Positions 1 through 13,500 of a stretch of 25,121 bases of DNA are shown in pieces (within the stretch, counting starts at the first letter, position 1; every line of letters begins with the position of its first letter). The notes beneath the pieces were generated by a model. That model worked only from the letters and a program-made list of their open reading frames with translations, was not told the origin of the DNA and did no database searches. The DNA lies in assembly GCF_001949145.1 (NCBI RefSeq), contig NW_019091481.1, positions 48,408 to 73,528 of the forward strand. The letters run 5' to 3'. A program made the position numbers and the translations under genes. The DNA comes from Acanthaster planci. Lineage: Eukaryota > Echinodermata > Asteroidea > Valvatida > Acanthasteridae.

Positions 1-1425
1 CCGAAGTCTGATTGCAGCCATTTTTCAAGTGGCAACCCTCAACTTTCTAGGGCACCGTGACTTAGGACCATTTTTCAACCGTAGTTTTTAGCCCTTCTGC
101 TCTCATATGAAAGCCCAAAGACCCAGGGAGTTGATCCTGGCAAAGATTTACACAATCTCGCCATTTTGGGGGCCAAACAATCTCCCTTTTCAAAAGATAC
201 TGCGGGGCACTTTAACGCTAATGAGCTGGTCAAAAATTCTCACTTGAATTAGTGGTCTGCACCCATAGCGGACTCTGCAGCATCCAGACTTCAGTTGCCT
301 GATGAAGGCTAGCAGCACCAGCAGCCGAAACGTCGCTACCAGCAACACGACACCGCGAGTCGTCGATCATCTTTTTCCTGTATTTATGAAAAATATAATA
401 TCTGTGTACGTTACATTTCCGACCGTAAAAACAGGTATTTTAAAATTTCAAAAAGGTGTCTGAAAAAGGTTACTATTTTCTGTTCAGGCTTTTGCAAATT
501 GTCTTTTGTTAGTTCGATAAATTTCAATTTTGGCTCTCTGTCGATCGGTCGGCCATGATTTATGTGTGCACATGCGCACGTTGCTGTACATGTACTGTAC
601 ATGTACTCCATCAACGCACGTAAATGTATACATGCATACCACCGACAAATGATTCTTGTGCAAATATTCAATTTTCATTAACTTGAAAATACTACCAATG
701 TTTTTATCGGATCTTGATACACACGGCACTTCACTTCGTTTGTTGGATAAACTGGAGAACTATTTCAAAGAATTATTTTAAACTTGTGAGGTTGTTTAAA
801 ATGGAAAAGACCGTGAACGTTTTTTAATAATTTTTTTTCGAATTTCTTGCACAAGGGCATGGAGTGAACAAATCAAGGCCAAGAAATATAGTACAAGTAT
901 TATCAAAACATCTCGGCCAATGAATATAAATTAGGCCTACCCCATCCTATGCCTAAACGCTCACTGAACTTTGGTTGACCCAAACTGTGGAACAATTTAC
1001 CTGACTTCCTTAAAGATATGACTATACCACCATTAAAAGCCCAACGTGTTTGTTCTACATGAATTCTGATTATAGACTTCTTAAGGATTTAGTTCACTTG
1101 ATATGTGCTTTTAGTGAATAGTCCTTTCGTAATTCATTGATTTTCTCTTTGTTTCAATAATAGTGCTCGATGTATACATTGCTTTGATAACAGGGCCATT
1201 TTGAAAACAGCTTTTGTTGAACAATGTTACCCGGTATGAATATGTTATAAATGAAAAATAAATAAAGACAGAAAAAGCAGTGTGTAGTGGTAAAGTCATT
1301 AGAGCTGCTGTAAAGTATGAATCAGATTTTGTACCTCAAAGTCTGAATAGAAGAAGTGAGGAGATTTCAAATTAGAAGTATATGTCGTTTTGTTTACATT
1401 CATCATTACTCTGTATTGAATGCAG
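1..1425. other. Region upstream of gene A's anchor exon
   Basis: No convincing exon is visible. It must hold, or lie downstream of, the start codon exon of gene A, but no ATG exon with a phase 2 donor could be singled out. An 11-bp direct repeat (CTGTACATGTA) occurs twice at 584-605. A segment with ribozyme-like boxes lies at 299-331. The rest is AT-rich. Confidence 0.5.
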
Positions 1426-1536
1426 GAATTCAAGAATTCTCCTATTTCTCTTATTGGCGTCATCTGCATTTCTGACTTTGCTTACCATCTTCAAACTTGA
1501 TGTCGCATCAACACAGTTCTACACAGCTGCAAAATT
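1426..1536 (+). CDS. Gene A exon 1 (first visible): signal-anchor transmembrane exon
   Basis: The acceptor is TGCAG before 1426 and the donor is GTGAGT at 1537. Both borders are phase 2, so the 111-nt exon is in frame with the next one. It encodes a hydrophobic stretch (RILLFLLLASSAFLTLLTIF) preceded by a basic residue and followed by KLDVAST, as expected for the type II anchor of a Golgi glycosyltransferase. In-frame stops close the reading frame just after the donor. There is no usable ATG in this frame, so a separate upstream exon must supply the start and cytoplasmic tail. Support is splice signals, phase and hydropathy rather than sequence similarity. Confidence 0.68.
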
Positions 1537-4500
1537 GTGAGTTCATTTTATTCTGTTCCTTGGTTACAAGTAAACGTACAAAGAGGTTCAGTACATGCAC
1601 TACGATAATGAACACGATCGGGCTCTTGCTAAGTTTGTTAGGTATAATATCGGACAGTATTTTTGTCCAAATTTTAATATGTTGGTAAATGATGTCTTGC
1701 AAGTAATACATTACGTGCATGAGGGTCGAAGGGATTTTTACGAGGGGGAAATGCCTTTTTCCGGAATAAAAGTTTCAGGGGCACTCATCAGCATCTAACT
1801 GATAACCAGTAACAGTGGAAGGGGTTATTTTCAAGGTTTTTGTTTTTCAGAGCCTACTGGTGATTTCTGTCCTCTTTCATCTAACTTTTGTTTTTCATTT
1901 TGATGCTTTTTTCCTTCCCCTTTTTATTTTTCAATATGATTTGGGGGCCGCTTGACTTAAGAGAAAAATATGATGGCATCATGTGATTTTATTTAGAAGA
2001 CAAAGGCAGCAGTTTAACTCACAAGTTATGTGTTGCTGGTCCGTATTAGCTATGCAATCCTTAGTTCGGCAATGAATTATAGCCAACACCTTGTTTCATG
2101 TCTTATATTGTGAATGCTCCAAACTGTAGAGTACAGGTAGACGCAGTGGTGCGATTTCACGGGAATGGTGGAGTTATTAAAGGTACAAATTATTCAACTG
2201 AAACTGAACAAGCAAATGCAAGATCAAGCAAACAACAGGACTTCCTTCAGGGTTATTTAATAGAGGAGCAGAAGTTCATCAGAAATATGGAAACACACCT
2301 GAAATCCCTACCCTCGGAGAGCGGATCTACTCTTATTCTGGAGGGAATTTTGAAGAGGAGTACTGCCAAATCACGCGCTTGGTGGTCAGACGGAAAAGTG
2401 GGAATTCATGACAGACAGTTCATTGATTACATGGTGAGCTAAGCGACGAGTTTATCATTAACATTCGTTTTAAGTAGTTTTGAAAAGGTAAAAAAAATTA
2501 AAGGGTAAAGGTTAGAAAAACTGTAAATATGGGGAAAGGAAAACTAAGGTTACTGAAACCGACAAACTCAAACAAGACGGAAATTAACAGACTTTGCACC
2601 ACAAAACCTTAAAATGTTGGTAAGCGCTTAATTATTTATTTCAAGTTATTATAATTATGGAAGAGCCAGACAAATATATTTTTGTTGTCAGTTTGTGATT
2701 TTTTTAAGATCTATAATATTATATGTATATTCTCAAACGAATAAGAAATGTCCTACATCGCTGCGTTGGAAGATGCTGCTGGATCGTTACACGAAGCGGA
2801 AGTTTGTACCTGAAACTCCCATTCTTGCTTGGAACGAGCATTTCAGCCGGGACGAATATGCTCGTCTGTCCAGATTTCATGGAATTTTTGGCTGGAAGGA
2901 CTTGAAAGAAAAAGGTTGGCCCCCTGAATCAGAATTTTAAAAAATTGTAATTCGTCTCTACTGCAATTAGGCAGATATAAAAGTTTTACAATGGACCGTA
3001 CAATATAAAAAATAGGAAATGAACAACCCTTTGAAAATTCCAAAACTTCCCATGGGTAATTTGCACACATTTCAAGAAAATCTCTCACCTTTTCTAACTG
3101 TAGCAGTGAGATCAAACTGAAAATTTGCCCTGGAAGTTTCTTTGTCAGAAATGTCAAAGGGCATAGTGCCATTTATTAAGTATAAGCGAATTCAACGAGT
3201 AAAGAGAAAACGCTAAAAAGAAACTTAGTCAGTTTTTAACGACACTGGAATTCGGTGGAAAATACGCAATGATCTATACTACCGCAAGCCTACAACAAGG
3301 AGGTTCATAAAGTACGCACGCACGAAGGGGTTTGGTGTCATTGCATACGCTATGCGCATAGAGGGGAGTTCAAGCCAGTTAACCCCCCCCCCCCATCATA
3401 TGATGAATCTTCATCATATTAAAACACTTTCTCATACAAATAGATACCAGAATCAGTCTTACGTCGAAAAACTATTCAAACATAGTATCCTCCACTGTCC
3501 ACCCCACCATTTATCTTCCCGTGTCAACACCCATTATTAGTAAACCGTAACATTATTACTCATGACACAAAAACCGGCAGCGTCTCCAGGAAACATAGAC
3601 CTACAGGTGCCCTCACTCCTGCTGAAGTATAATGCATTACATTGCAGCTAAAAATGTACAACCCTGTAATATTCCCACGGTTGAGTAAAAGTCAAACTCT
3701 GAGCTATCAAACGATATGTGGAACGTTTACGCGAACAGGGGAAGGGGGTGGAACCACTGCGTACGCCATGCGTACAAAGGGAGAGGGGTCTGAAAAGTCA
3801 GCATTTCGTGCGTACGTACATGTACTTTATGGACGGCCCAAGCGCTTGGAATTTCTGCGGTGCACCCAGGCTGCGCATATATTTGAGGCAATGCTGAATG
3901 GAAATTTACTTCGGCTAGTACATGAGCTTGGTACATTTAAAAACACCATTTCAAAGAGGATCAGGGGGACAAAGACTTCTACTGTGCCACGTTAACCCTC
4001 CCCCCCTTCGGACCCAGCGGGTTGCCTACCAGACCGGAACCCAAGCACTCGTATATTTTTGGAAACTTCTAACCAACGCCAGGCACATTTCTGTCAACAT
4101 AATAAAATGGTTTATGAATTAAGAAAACAAATAATGCAATTTTTAACCCAAGCCTCAAGTTAATTTAAAAATGGGCAACGTGATTAATGCTTCTCAAAAT
4201 GTTTGTGCCTGCTGACGGCACCGAGCAGTGTAGTCCATTATGGTATTCATATTCTAATTTTTTACACTTGAAACAGAAATCGCATCTGCTTTGACGGCGT
4301 TCAACTCGTCTCGTAGCAAATACCTATTTGATGATCGCATGATTAGTGGTAAGACGCCAAATAACATTAGTTGTATCAAGTGTGCCGTGATTGGCAATGG
4401 TGGTATCCTCAAAGGATCGAAAAAGGGCAAAGAAATCGATGCGCATAACTACATCTTTAGGTGAGTAAAATCATTGACTACTAATAAATTCCTTTGGTAT

Positions 4501-7500
4501 ATTTCGACAACACCCTCTCATCACAGTAAATCAACTTTTTGAGCTCATAAGTTTGAGCTTTTACGTATAAACAAATTCATATACCCTTAATCCCCAAACT
4601 TTAATTTTGTTTCAAATTAAGTTTTAAAACAGATGAAGATTTAGGAATCAAAAACGAACTGGTGTTTACAACAGCCAAGTTAAGATCTCTTCATGGTTCA
4701 AAGAATGAATAACTTCGCCATCATCACACCTGTACTGATTCTTTACTCTAAATGTAAACACAACTGAATTATGTAAGAAATATCAATTTCTTTCCTCTTC
4801 AAAGAGTAAATTCAGCAATAACGAAAGGTTTCGAAGAGGACGTAGGTACCAGGACGTCGTTCTACTGCTTTGGCATAATAACTTTATCAAATACGTTAGC
4901 AGAGGGACTTAGCACTGGTTTCCTCCAACTTCCCAATGACAAGGTTTGAATGCAACACCCTATTGTTGGGCCTAAAATATCAAGGGTTTTCTCTGTAAAA
5001 ATATATGATTAGGCCAGTTACACATTGCTACATATTCAGATTTTCTGCCTCGTTGGAATTTTCTTTTCTATTGTTTACAGTTTTTTCTGAATTCTTCTAA
5101 AAAGTGTACTTCCTCGTCATTTTTTTCACCAAATCTATGGGCTCGTTCAGATTCACATACAACTGCGAATAATTTGATTTGTGCACAATAATAACGTCGA
5201 TTATAATCGCATTGTCGCTTTGAAACTACACCATATCGTATGGCTCATGATTACTGATTTAACTAAAAACGGCCACATAACACGGTGCACCAGAAAATAT
5301 CAGAATGGTATTAAGGTTTTTGTGTTTTTGGTTCACAGTTGTGTCGTCTTCACTTTTATGAGTTTAGACCCTTATTTCAGACGTTGTCTTCCTAAATTTG
5401 TTTTGGATACGACTAAGCTTGAATGAAATTTATACATTCCCTGGCCTGTTGATAATTTCAGTCCAAGTAGCGTAAACCTAAAATCAATTTTAACAGACCT
5501 TTATCATGACTGAACCTGTTTAAATATAGTTAAAGAATATGTGAATGTTTACCAGAATGTTAAAATTTTTCACGGTAATTTAGTCACAAATGGGCATGTG
5601 ATGGGTATTTATGATAGAAAAGTGGTGCTGATGACTTCGTTATTTAAGTGTCATTAAATAAACGATTTTCTCCTTTTATATCTTTTCAGGGTATTCGGTA
5701 TATTTTCTTTGCTGACAATCCCTGGGCTTATGCTTTCCTGGCTGCTGCATTAAACGGAAAGTCGTTGCCACTTAGCAGCGACGGAAGGTACAACATTACT
5801 CCCCTTGGACTAAAGTTGCATGGGATTCTCACTGACTACAATGAAAAAAAATTTAATGATAAGAACTGGTTCAGCAGGCGGCCTACATAGATGAGTAGTA
5901 TTTTAGTATTTGTGCGTGGAGGGTTGAGAAATCTTTGTTTGTACCAAGAGGAATTACTTCATGTACTTGTTGAAGCTATTTAATCTTGTTATTCTTAAGC
6001 GCACACGCAAAAGAAGCTCCCTTACAGGATCTTCTAAACCTTTATGACGTGCCTTTCACAAAAAACCCTCTGTTTAGATACTCAGTACCCCCCATCTGAG
6101 CCTGCTATTTTGCCTATACGCATAAATGATTTTTCAGAAAGTGAAGTTATGCAGAATATCAGAAAATAACTTATCTACGAAATACAACAGAAAAATCGGA
6201 GCCCATAAAGGCAATTACAGGGGCAAACGGACAAATAAGAATACTTGTTAAACTGACCACTGTAAACCCTGCCGAATCGTGTGACAAAATAAATGAACGT
6301 TGAATGTGAATTTTCACGTTTGCAAACTTTGCGAACTTAAATTGTAACTTTTATTGGGGCATTTGACACGTGAAGGTCTGCTGGACTATACACACCAAGT
6401 TCTCTTCAACAATTAACGATTTTCAGCTATCAAACAATCCCTGTGATATGCCTCCGTCCTTCTGAAGTATGACTAATATTGATGATTGTTTTGGAAGAAC
6501 CCTATAAAAGTTGTCATCAATAAAAAGTTTCTAAATATTGACAAAATAAAAATATTTCATTTTTACTCCAGAGGCCGGTTGCCACCAAAATTTCCAAAGA
6601 AACTGACGGCGAATGATGTCAAGCTTGTTCATCCTGATTTCCAAAGATATCTCAAATACAAGTGAGTTTGTGTATATCAGCTATGTTTTCGTCTCATCGG
6701 TTCCATGCACAGAAAATTAATTTGGGGCACATATGAATTTAAAGCATAGGCTATAGAGTACCGAGTGTGACGTCATTTGGAACTAGTAATGCTGCACGAA
6801 CTAGTTCACGCTCGTGCTGGTTCACGCACTGGTTATCGTGCTTATGCCTTTTAAACAATAGTCTGACAGCCAGAGGAGTGAACTGTGTTTTGTTGGATAT
6901 ATAATGTTTCTTTGCATATTCTGGATAAGGAGGTCAGGGTTTTGAAGAATTTGAATAGTGACACCTCATGGTTGGGCAATTTGTGTTATCGATTTTTTTC
7001 TCTCGATATCTTATCAATACATACTGGTTGCACAGTTAAAGCAAATAAGAGACTAACAAAAAATCAATAAAAATGTCCCATGTGTCCATGTTAAAATAAA
7101 TAAGGAATAAAAATCTTAAAATGTAAAACTGAGGTTAGCTGCAGTCAGATTCAAATTTAAGAAGACGTTTATTCCATAATCTTTTTTTTAAAAATTACAT
7201 TGATAATTAAGGGAACTTCGTACATAGAAATTGGCAAAATGATTAAGCTTAAGAAAAAACATCAGAAATTAAAGAAACATAGTACACTAAAATTAGCAAT
7301 GTGGATGTAAATAACTTTTTACATATACATGTACTTAATGAAAAGAGAACATTAGAGCTTATGATAAGATAAGGAAAAGCAGTCCATGTACAAATGAGAA
7401 AAGAAAAGAGCATGAGGCTGTTGAGTAAGCAGGGGCTTGTATAAACAGAAGACATAACAAGAACAACACGAACAACTACAAGACGGCAAACAAGAACAGA

Positions 7501-10500
7501 ATAACGCAAACAAAAACGAAAACACGACGGACAAAACATAAAAGGCATGACAATAGCTGATGGCAAAAAGTTATCGGTACAAAATTGTAATGTTTGATGA
7601 CGACTAAAAGATAATAAAAATTAATAAAAGAAGGAGATATTAAAAGTAAGTAAAGAAGAAGATTAAAGCTACGTCACATACTGGGAATGGAGGGCTCTTT
7701 TGTAACGGGCCTTAAACTGGCCCACGGACGACTTCGTCCTGATATCATCGGGATTGCATTCCATAAACGGGGACCGAAATAGCGAAGGGTGTTAATTGAG
7801 TAGACGGTGCGAGGGAAGGGAAGAAACATATTGGTATGGGATCTAGCGGAGTAACCGTGGATTTCATTGACCGATGCAAAGTACTAAGAAAACGTACTGG
7901 GCAGAAGATTATTGATGTACTTTAACATGAAGATACCAGTGTGTAAGTTGTTGATGTCGGTAACAGTGAGGGTGCCTAAACGTGCAAAAAGGCGTGCAGT
8001 GTGGGCCCGAGAATGAGACAAGGCGCAAGTTTGAATCGCTTTTTTTTTGTGATAAGCAAAGCGTTCAATTTGTTAATCGTTGTGCGTGCCCAAATAATGT
8101 TGCAATAAAATACGGAAGAATAAGAGAATTGTACAATAATACCAAAGAGGTACTTGGAATAAAGAAATGTAATTTGGATGAGACACCGGTGTTACGAGAG
8201 ACAATTTTGTTTATGGAAGAGGAAGAGGTATGTTCTGTCCAAGAGAGGTTTTGATCGATGATAACACCGAGAATTTTGTAGAAGAGATTATATTAATAGA
8301 GGCACTGTCAATAACAAGAGGAGACAAGTGGATATTCTGAGAATGTGACAACTTAGTGAAGTAACTGAAATTAGTTTTACTGTGGTACAGAAAGTTTGTT
8401 GGCTTTGAACCATCAAGAAACCACATGGAGCTTAGAGTTGAGCGTGTCTACCAGAGAAGCAACGTCGGGGCTGGTGTGAAAGATGGTCGTATCATCGGCG
8501 AAAAGAGTGAAGTTAAATTAAGAAGATCATAGATGTAAAGCAAGAAAAGAAGGGGCCCCAGGATGGATCCTTGGGGAACTCTATGCTGGATGTTCAAATC
8601 ACAAGTCGTAATGGAAGTTCATTGGTACCCGTTAAAAAGATAATCAGTAAACCATTGAAGTGGAATACCTCTGATGCCAGAGTGATAGAGTTTGGAGAGA
8701 TGAATAGCACAATTGAGAGTGTCAAAAGCTTTAGAAGATCAATGAAAACACCAATGGCTCATAGTTTATTGCTAAGGGCACTCGTAATCTTGTCGACAAA
8801 CTCAATGAGGGCCATGTCGGTAGAGTGGTTAGATCTAAAGCCAAATTGGTGGTCAAAAAGGATATTAAAGTGAGAAATGAAACGAGAGAGTCGGTTGTAG
8901 ACGAGTCGTATACAAGGATTTTTTTAGGGAAAAGGGGACATTAGAAATTGGCCTGTAGTTCGAAATGACGTTCTCATCGCCGCTTTTGAAGATAGGGATA
9001 ATCTTAGCGACTTTAAGATTAAGAGGAACAGAAGCAGTTACAAACGAAAGATTAAAGATAAGACTTAGAGGGTCAGCAATTACAGGCAGAGCAGATTTCC
9101 CACACTGGAACAGACACCATCAAACCCACTGTTGCCGCTACTCTTCAGCTCACGGCCAACCTTAATAATTTCCTGGCTTTTTGTAGGAATGAGGAAAAAC
9201 GAGAAAGGATTAGGATTGTGCAATGATTCTATGAAGAAGGTATTAGTAGGGGGAATTTTGCTGGCTAAGAAGGAACCAATGTTGATAAGGTATTTGTTGA
9301 TCGGCTACAAGAGGCGGACTTGAAATCGGATTGTCACCATCCATGAATTCACTAGGAAGATCATTATTCTTCCGTTTTTCGACAATACAATTAATTTCTC
9401 GCCAGATACCCTTGAGATTATGTTTTGTACGATCAAGTTAATCGGCTTGGGAACTCTTTTGGGCAAGATGGATGGTGAACGCGAGTATATGGCGATACGT
9501 TTTATATCGCTGTTCATTTAATGCCGTCGGGTTACGAAGAAAACGCCTATGCAGCCGATAAGAGACAAGAATTTACAACTGACAGAGTAATCCAGGGTTT
9601 AGTATTCCTGGGAGTGTGAACCGTTTTCAGGGTGAGAGGATTATAGGTAGATTTAAAAAATGGAAAGAAAGGTGTCGTATGCAGAGTCTGCGTCCTGAGC
9701 CTGATATACGTTATTCCAATCAATACTAGCAACATCTTGCTCGAATGAACTGATAGTATCCGAGTTAATATTTCTAGAAAGAAATGTTTTCGGAGAGGAC
9801 TTACAGTTCTGAAGGCAGGAAGCTGTAAATTAAAAGAAGGAATAGTGATCAGAAATGTCGGGTAAAGAATCCCAGCTGTCGTGTTAAGCTCAGAATTGGT
9901 TAGAATGTTATCTATTAATGTAGCAGTGTTGGGTGTGGATACCATGCACGGCGTGGGCCGATGGGTAACCCCCCCCCCCACATGTCCAATCCCTATACAC
10001 ACTGTCAAGCTGTCAAGTGAAGTACCAGGAGCCCTGTAGACATTACCCACAACAAGATTCCTGGCTTAGTACCGCTGGATTTCGATTAAAAATAGACTCA
10101 AAGTCATTCTGTAAAGGAGTCAGGTCTTCACGAATTGGAAAATTCAGCAAGTCTTGCGAACATGACTACTTCACCGCCTGGTCTTTTGGCACGTGAAGAG
10201 TAAACTAGAAGGATGTTCTCCATGTGAATATAGGGGGAGGGGTTCCTTTAGACCAGGTTTCAGTAAACCCATAAATGCAGAAAGAGTGGTTTAGACTAGC
10301 TAAGTAATCCTCTTTGTCGAAGAAATGTCTACAGAGGCTCCTGGAATTCATATAAAAATGGAAAAAATGTCTGGACTGTCGATATTTAAATCATTAAATT
10401 CATTAGAATCAAGATATGCACACTGGTCATCAGTGAAGTCATTGTCATCATCAGAAGGTAAATTGCTAACAAAATCAGCACTGGTCATTGGACAAAGGAT

Positions 10501-13500
10501 AAGTAAACTACAAAGAAAACAACTGAAAAAACTATAAAGTACATCAAGAAAAGGTAATAAAGTAGAGAATAGAGAATAAACATGAAAACCACAAGAGCCC
10601 GGATGTGTGCGGGAAAGAAATGGTCGCAATTATCACGAAAGAAATAGCAGTGAAAACAAATTCCAAGTTGGGACAATATGACAAAAGAAAATGATAAAGA
10701 AAACAATGGTAAACCAATGAAAAAGGACAATTCTTAGATCGAGCCCAGACAAGAAGTCATAATGTACAAAAAAGTGTGTCAACATGAAAAGGCAATGCAC
10801 TCAGGTGTGGCCTTCGGCAAGTCGGATGTGGGCTTGGGCTTGCCCGGGAAGTGGTTGGTGCATAAACAAGTTAAAATCAACCAAATGCCACCAAACACCA
10901 TCAGCAAAGACGTGATTCTCAGCATGCACGTTACATTGTTTACATGTGTGTGTAACCTGACTCATCTAACCCTAACAGTCCTAAATTCTCCGATTTCAAT
11001 ATGATTTTACATACACCCTAGGGGGTTAGGATTAACATTGAATAGCACATGCTGTTCCATCAACACCAGACCGATCAATTTTGTCACTCTTTCAAAACGA
11101 CAAACCTAAAAAAAATGTTTGCGCACAAACAAACCATTTTTTATAATAATATAAAACTAATGAGGTTGCAATTTTTATTTGTGCAAGTAATTGTGTTTTA
11201 AATAAAAATCCTTAATAAAATTGCAATTTTGCAATACAAATGTCTCAAAGTTTGATACCAATAGTTGAAAAAGGTTTACATCATTTACATTTTGACTAAC
11301 ATAGTTGAAGGAAATTTTCATCATACCCAAAATTTCAAAATACCCAAACGTCATCAAAGGTCATGATGCAGATTCTTCTTGTCTGAGGTCCACAGAACAG
11401 AAATCTTTCGAAACATATTTTATACCCTCCAAAACAAGGTTCAGGTTAAAAGTGGCATCTGGCTGCCTCACTAATAATTGTGCGTGTAAGGAATTCACTT
11501 CGGTACTCTGTACGCTGTGCTTTCCACAAATGCACGATGAGGTTTGCTATTCGTTGTGTCTAGAGGAAAACCAATAACTCTCCCACCTACTTATTGTAGC
11601 TGTAAGTGCCCGATCTAGAGTAGCAGTCTCTATCATAGGGAGTGCAAGTTACTGATGGCAGTGCCTGAGATGAACCTGTTCGCCCGTTTCGTCTGGATCT
11701 TCTGTCGGCCAAGGAGCTATGTTTAGCATTTTCTACTGACTGCACACCTTTTTTAACAGCCTGTCTGTCATCTGCAATGTATCCCCAGATGTTAGGCCCA
11801 ATATCAGATGACTTCAGTCTCTCTTGTCCTTGAAGCGGATGTTATTTCGTCCAGCTGGTCCTGAACTTTCAGTCAGTCCTCCGTAGAGAATATTTTTGGA
11901 GTGAAATGAGGGCACAAGCCTGGTACACCTGCATCTTGGTGTGCTTAGTAAAGTGACGTTTGCTCCAGACTCTTGCTCAGTCTAGCCAGAATCCTTGGCT
12001 GTTCTTCCGTTCAGGTCTTTGTCAAGAGAATCCTGGAGATGGCTCAACCAAGGTTAGTGATGTCCACCACTTCAATAGCTTTACCATCGGTGGTGATGGA
12101 AATGAAAAGATGGACAGTCAGTGTCCTGGGTCACGATGTAGGTCTTTTTAAGACTGACGCCCAGCGCAAACTGTGTAAAGGTGTGGGATAGGTAATCTAC
12201 CAGCAGCTGGAGCCAGGTTTCAGTGTGGGACAACAGTGCTGTATCATCAGCAAATAGCTGTTAGCTGTTTGGATTGACAGGCTTTCAGGTTATATTGTTT
12301 AAGTATATTTTTGTCAATCCTGGCCAGCTTGGAGTGGGTTGTTCTTGTTATTTGTAATGTCCGTTTGTTTAGTCCACTGATTTTTATGTTTGGTTAATAT
12401 TGTCCTACCAGCATCTGTTCTGTATGGCCGGAAGAATAATAATCAAAATAATAACGACAATAATGAGGACTTTGAGAACCTTAGTTTTAGAGCAAAATCG
12501 AACGATGTGGAACAGTTTACCATCGGCTCTTCCATGCAGGAAGACACTCTTTGTATCTGCCCCGAGCTGAAATGCACCCCTAATCGGCGAAAGAAAGACA
12601 GGTGGTTACAAGCGGGTTCTTGCACGCGTTCTTCGTGTACGCAAAGACCGTACAAGCTGAAATAAATTAGTTATACGTACTCAGCGTGCTCCGCGTCGAA
12701 CGTGCATTTACTTGCGCGCCTCATTGCGCGCATATGCGGTGAGAACCGAAAAAAACACACCCTCTGCAAGCGTATTGTGGGAGTATAGGAAAGAAAATGA
12801 AGAAAAGGCCTACATTGGGAGCCAAGATGCTGTCTGTTTCACTCCATTCTGACCATAAAGGCATGTGAGGATGCACCATTGAAATACACAGTGGTGTGAG
12901 TGTCATTGTTGACGAATGTAATCACAGGCCTACTTAGGAGCCTTGGAGGCTTCTTCACTAGTTTGAAAAGCCCACTTCTGCCTGCTGTGTCGAAAGCCTT
13001 TATTAAGTTTATGAAGGCAATACAGAGTGGCAGTTGATCAACATTTATCCTGCAGTTGACAAAGAAAAAAGATCAAGTCCACAGTGGATCTGCCAGCTGT
13101 AAAGCCGCATTGTGACTCGGGGTAGACGTGACGCAAGGCTCTCTAGACTAGTTACAAACGTGGCCAAAGACCATAATTCCAAATTTATAGTCATAGAAAT
13201 AACGCCATAGTTTTTCTGTCTCGCCATCGCCGTCGTGTTTCTACGAAGTGACGATGTTTCCTTTGCACATGTCCGTTAAGACGTAGCCCTTTTTACCAGC
13301 AGAGGCAGAGAAGTTTATGTGGATACGACAACAGTTCCAGTTTCCCACCACGAGCAAAATGGTCCCCGAATTTGCTGAGCTCTCCCAGTGGTGATAATGC
13401 TTGTAGCTCCGCCTTGATTGGCAGGTCTGGGAAGACTTCCAGGGTAGCGTCACTACGTTCTGAATGACAAACAGTTCGATGCAATGTTCCACCAAACTTT

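Noticed and set aside
3642-4122. Overlapping plus-strand frames of 117 and 66 codons in gene A intron 3
   Set aside because: They include repeat-like GC-rich sequence and no family motif; they do not fit the phase of exons 3 and 4.
5648-5890. Exon 6 frame as a complete small gene from ATG to TAG
   Set aside because: The first 14 codons lie upstream of a strong acceptor, and the rest matches the middle of GT29 enzymes, so it is an internal exon.
7249-7566. 105-codon minus-strand frame
   Set aside because: It lies after the stop of the first retrotransposon's reverse transcriptase, in its 3' UTR, and has low-complexity composition.
8020-8035. tRNA-like GTTTGAATC box (similar ones near 17978 and 24938)
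   Set aside because: No matching A box, acceptor stem or anticodon arm could be folded around any of them.
9547-10050. 167-codon minus-strand frame, the longest in the window
   Set aside because: It is one piece of the frameshifted endonuclease of the first retrotransposon, not a separate gene.
12390-12665. 91-codon plus-strand open frame, asparagine-rich, ending with cysteine-containing sequence
   Set aside because: The opposite strand encodes a retrotransposon segment (HGRADGKLFHIVR, FCSKTKV); the plus-strand frame is its shadow.
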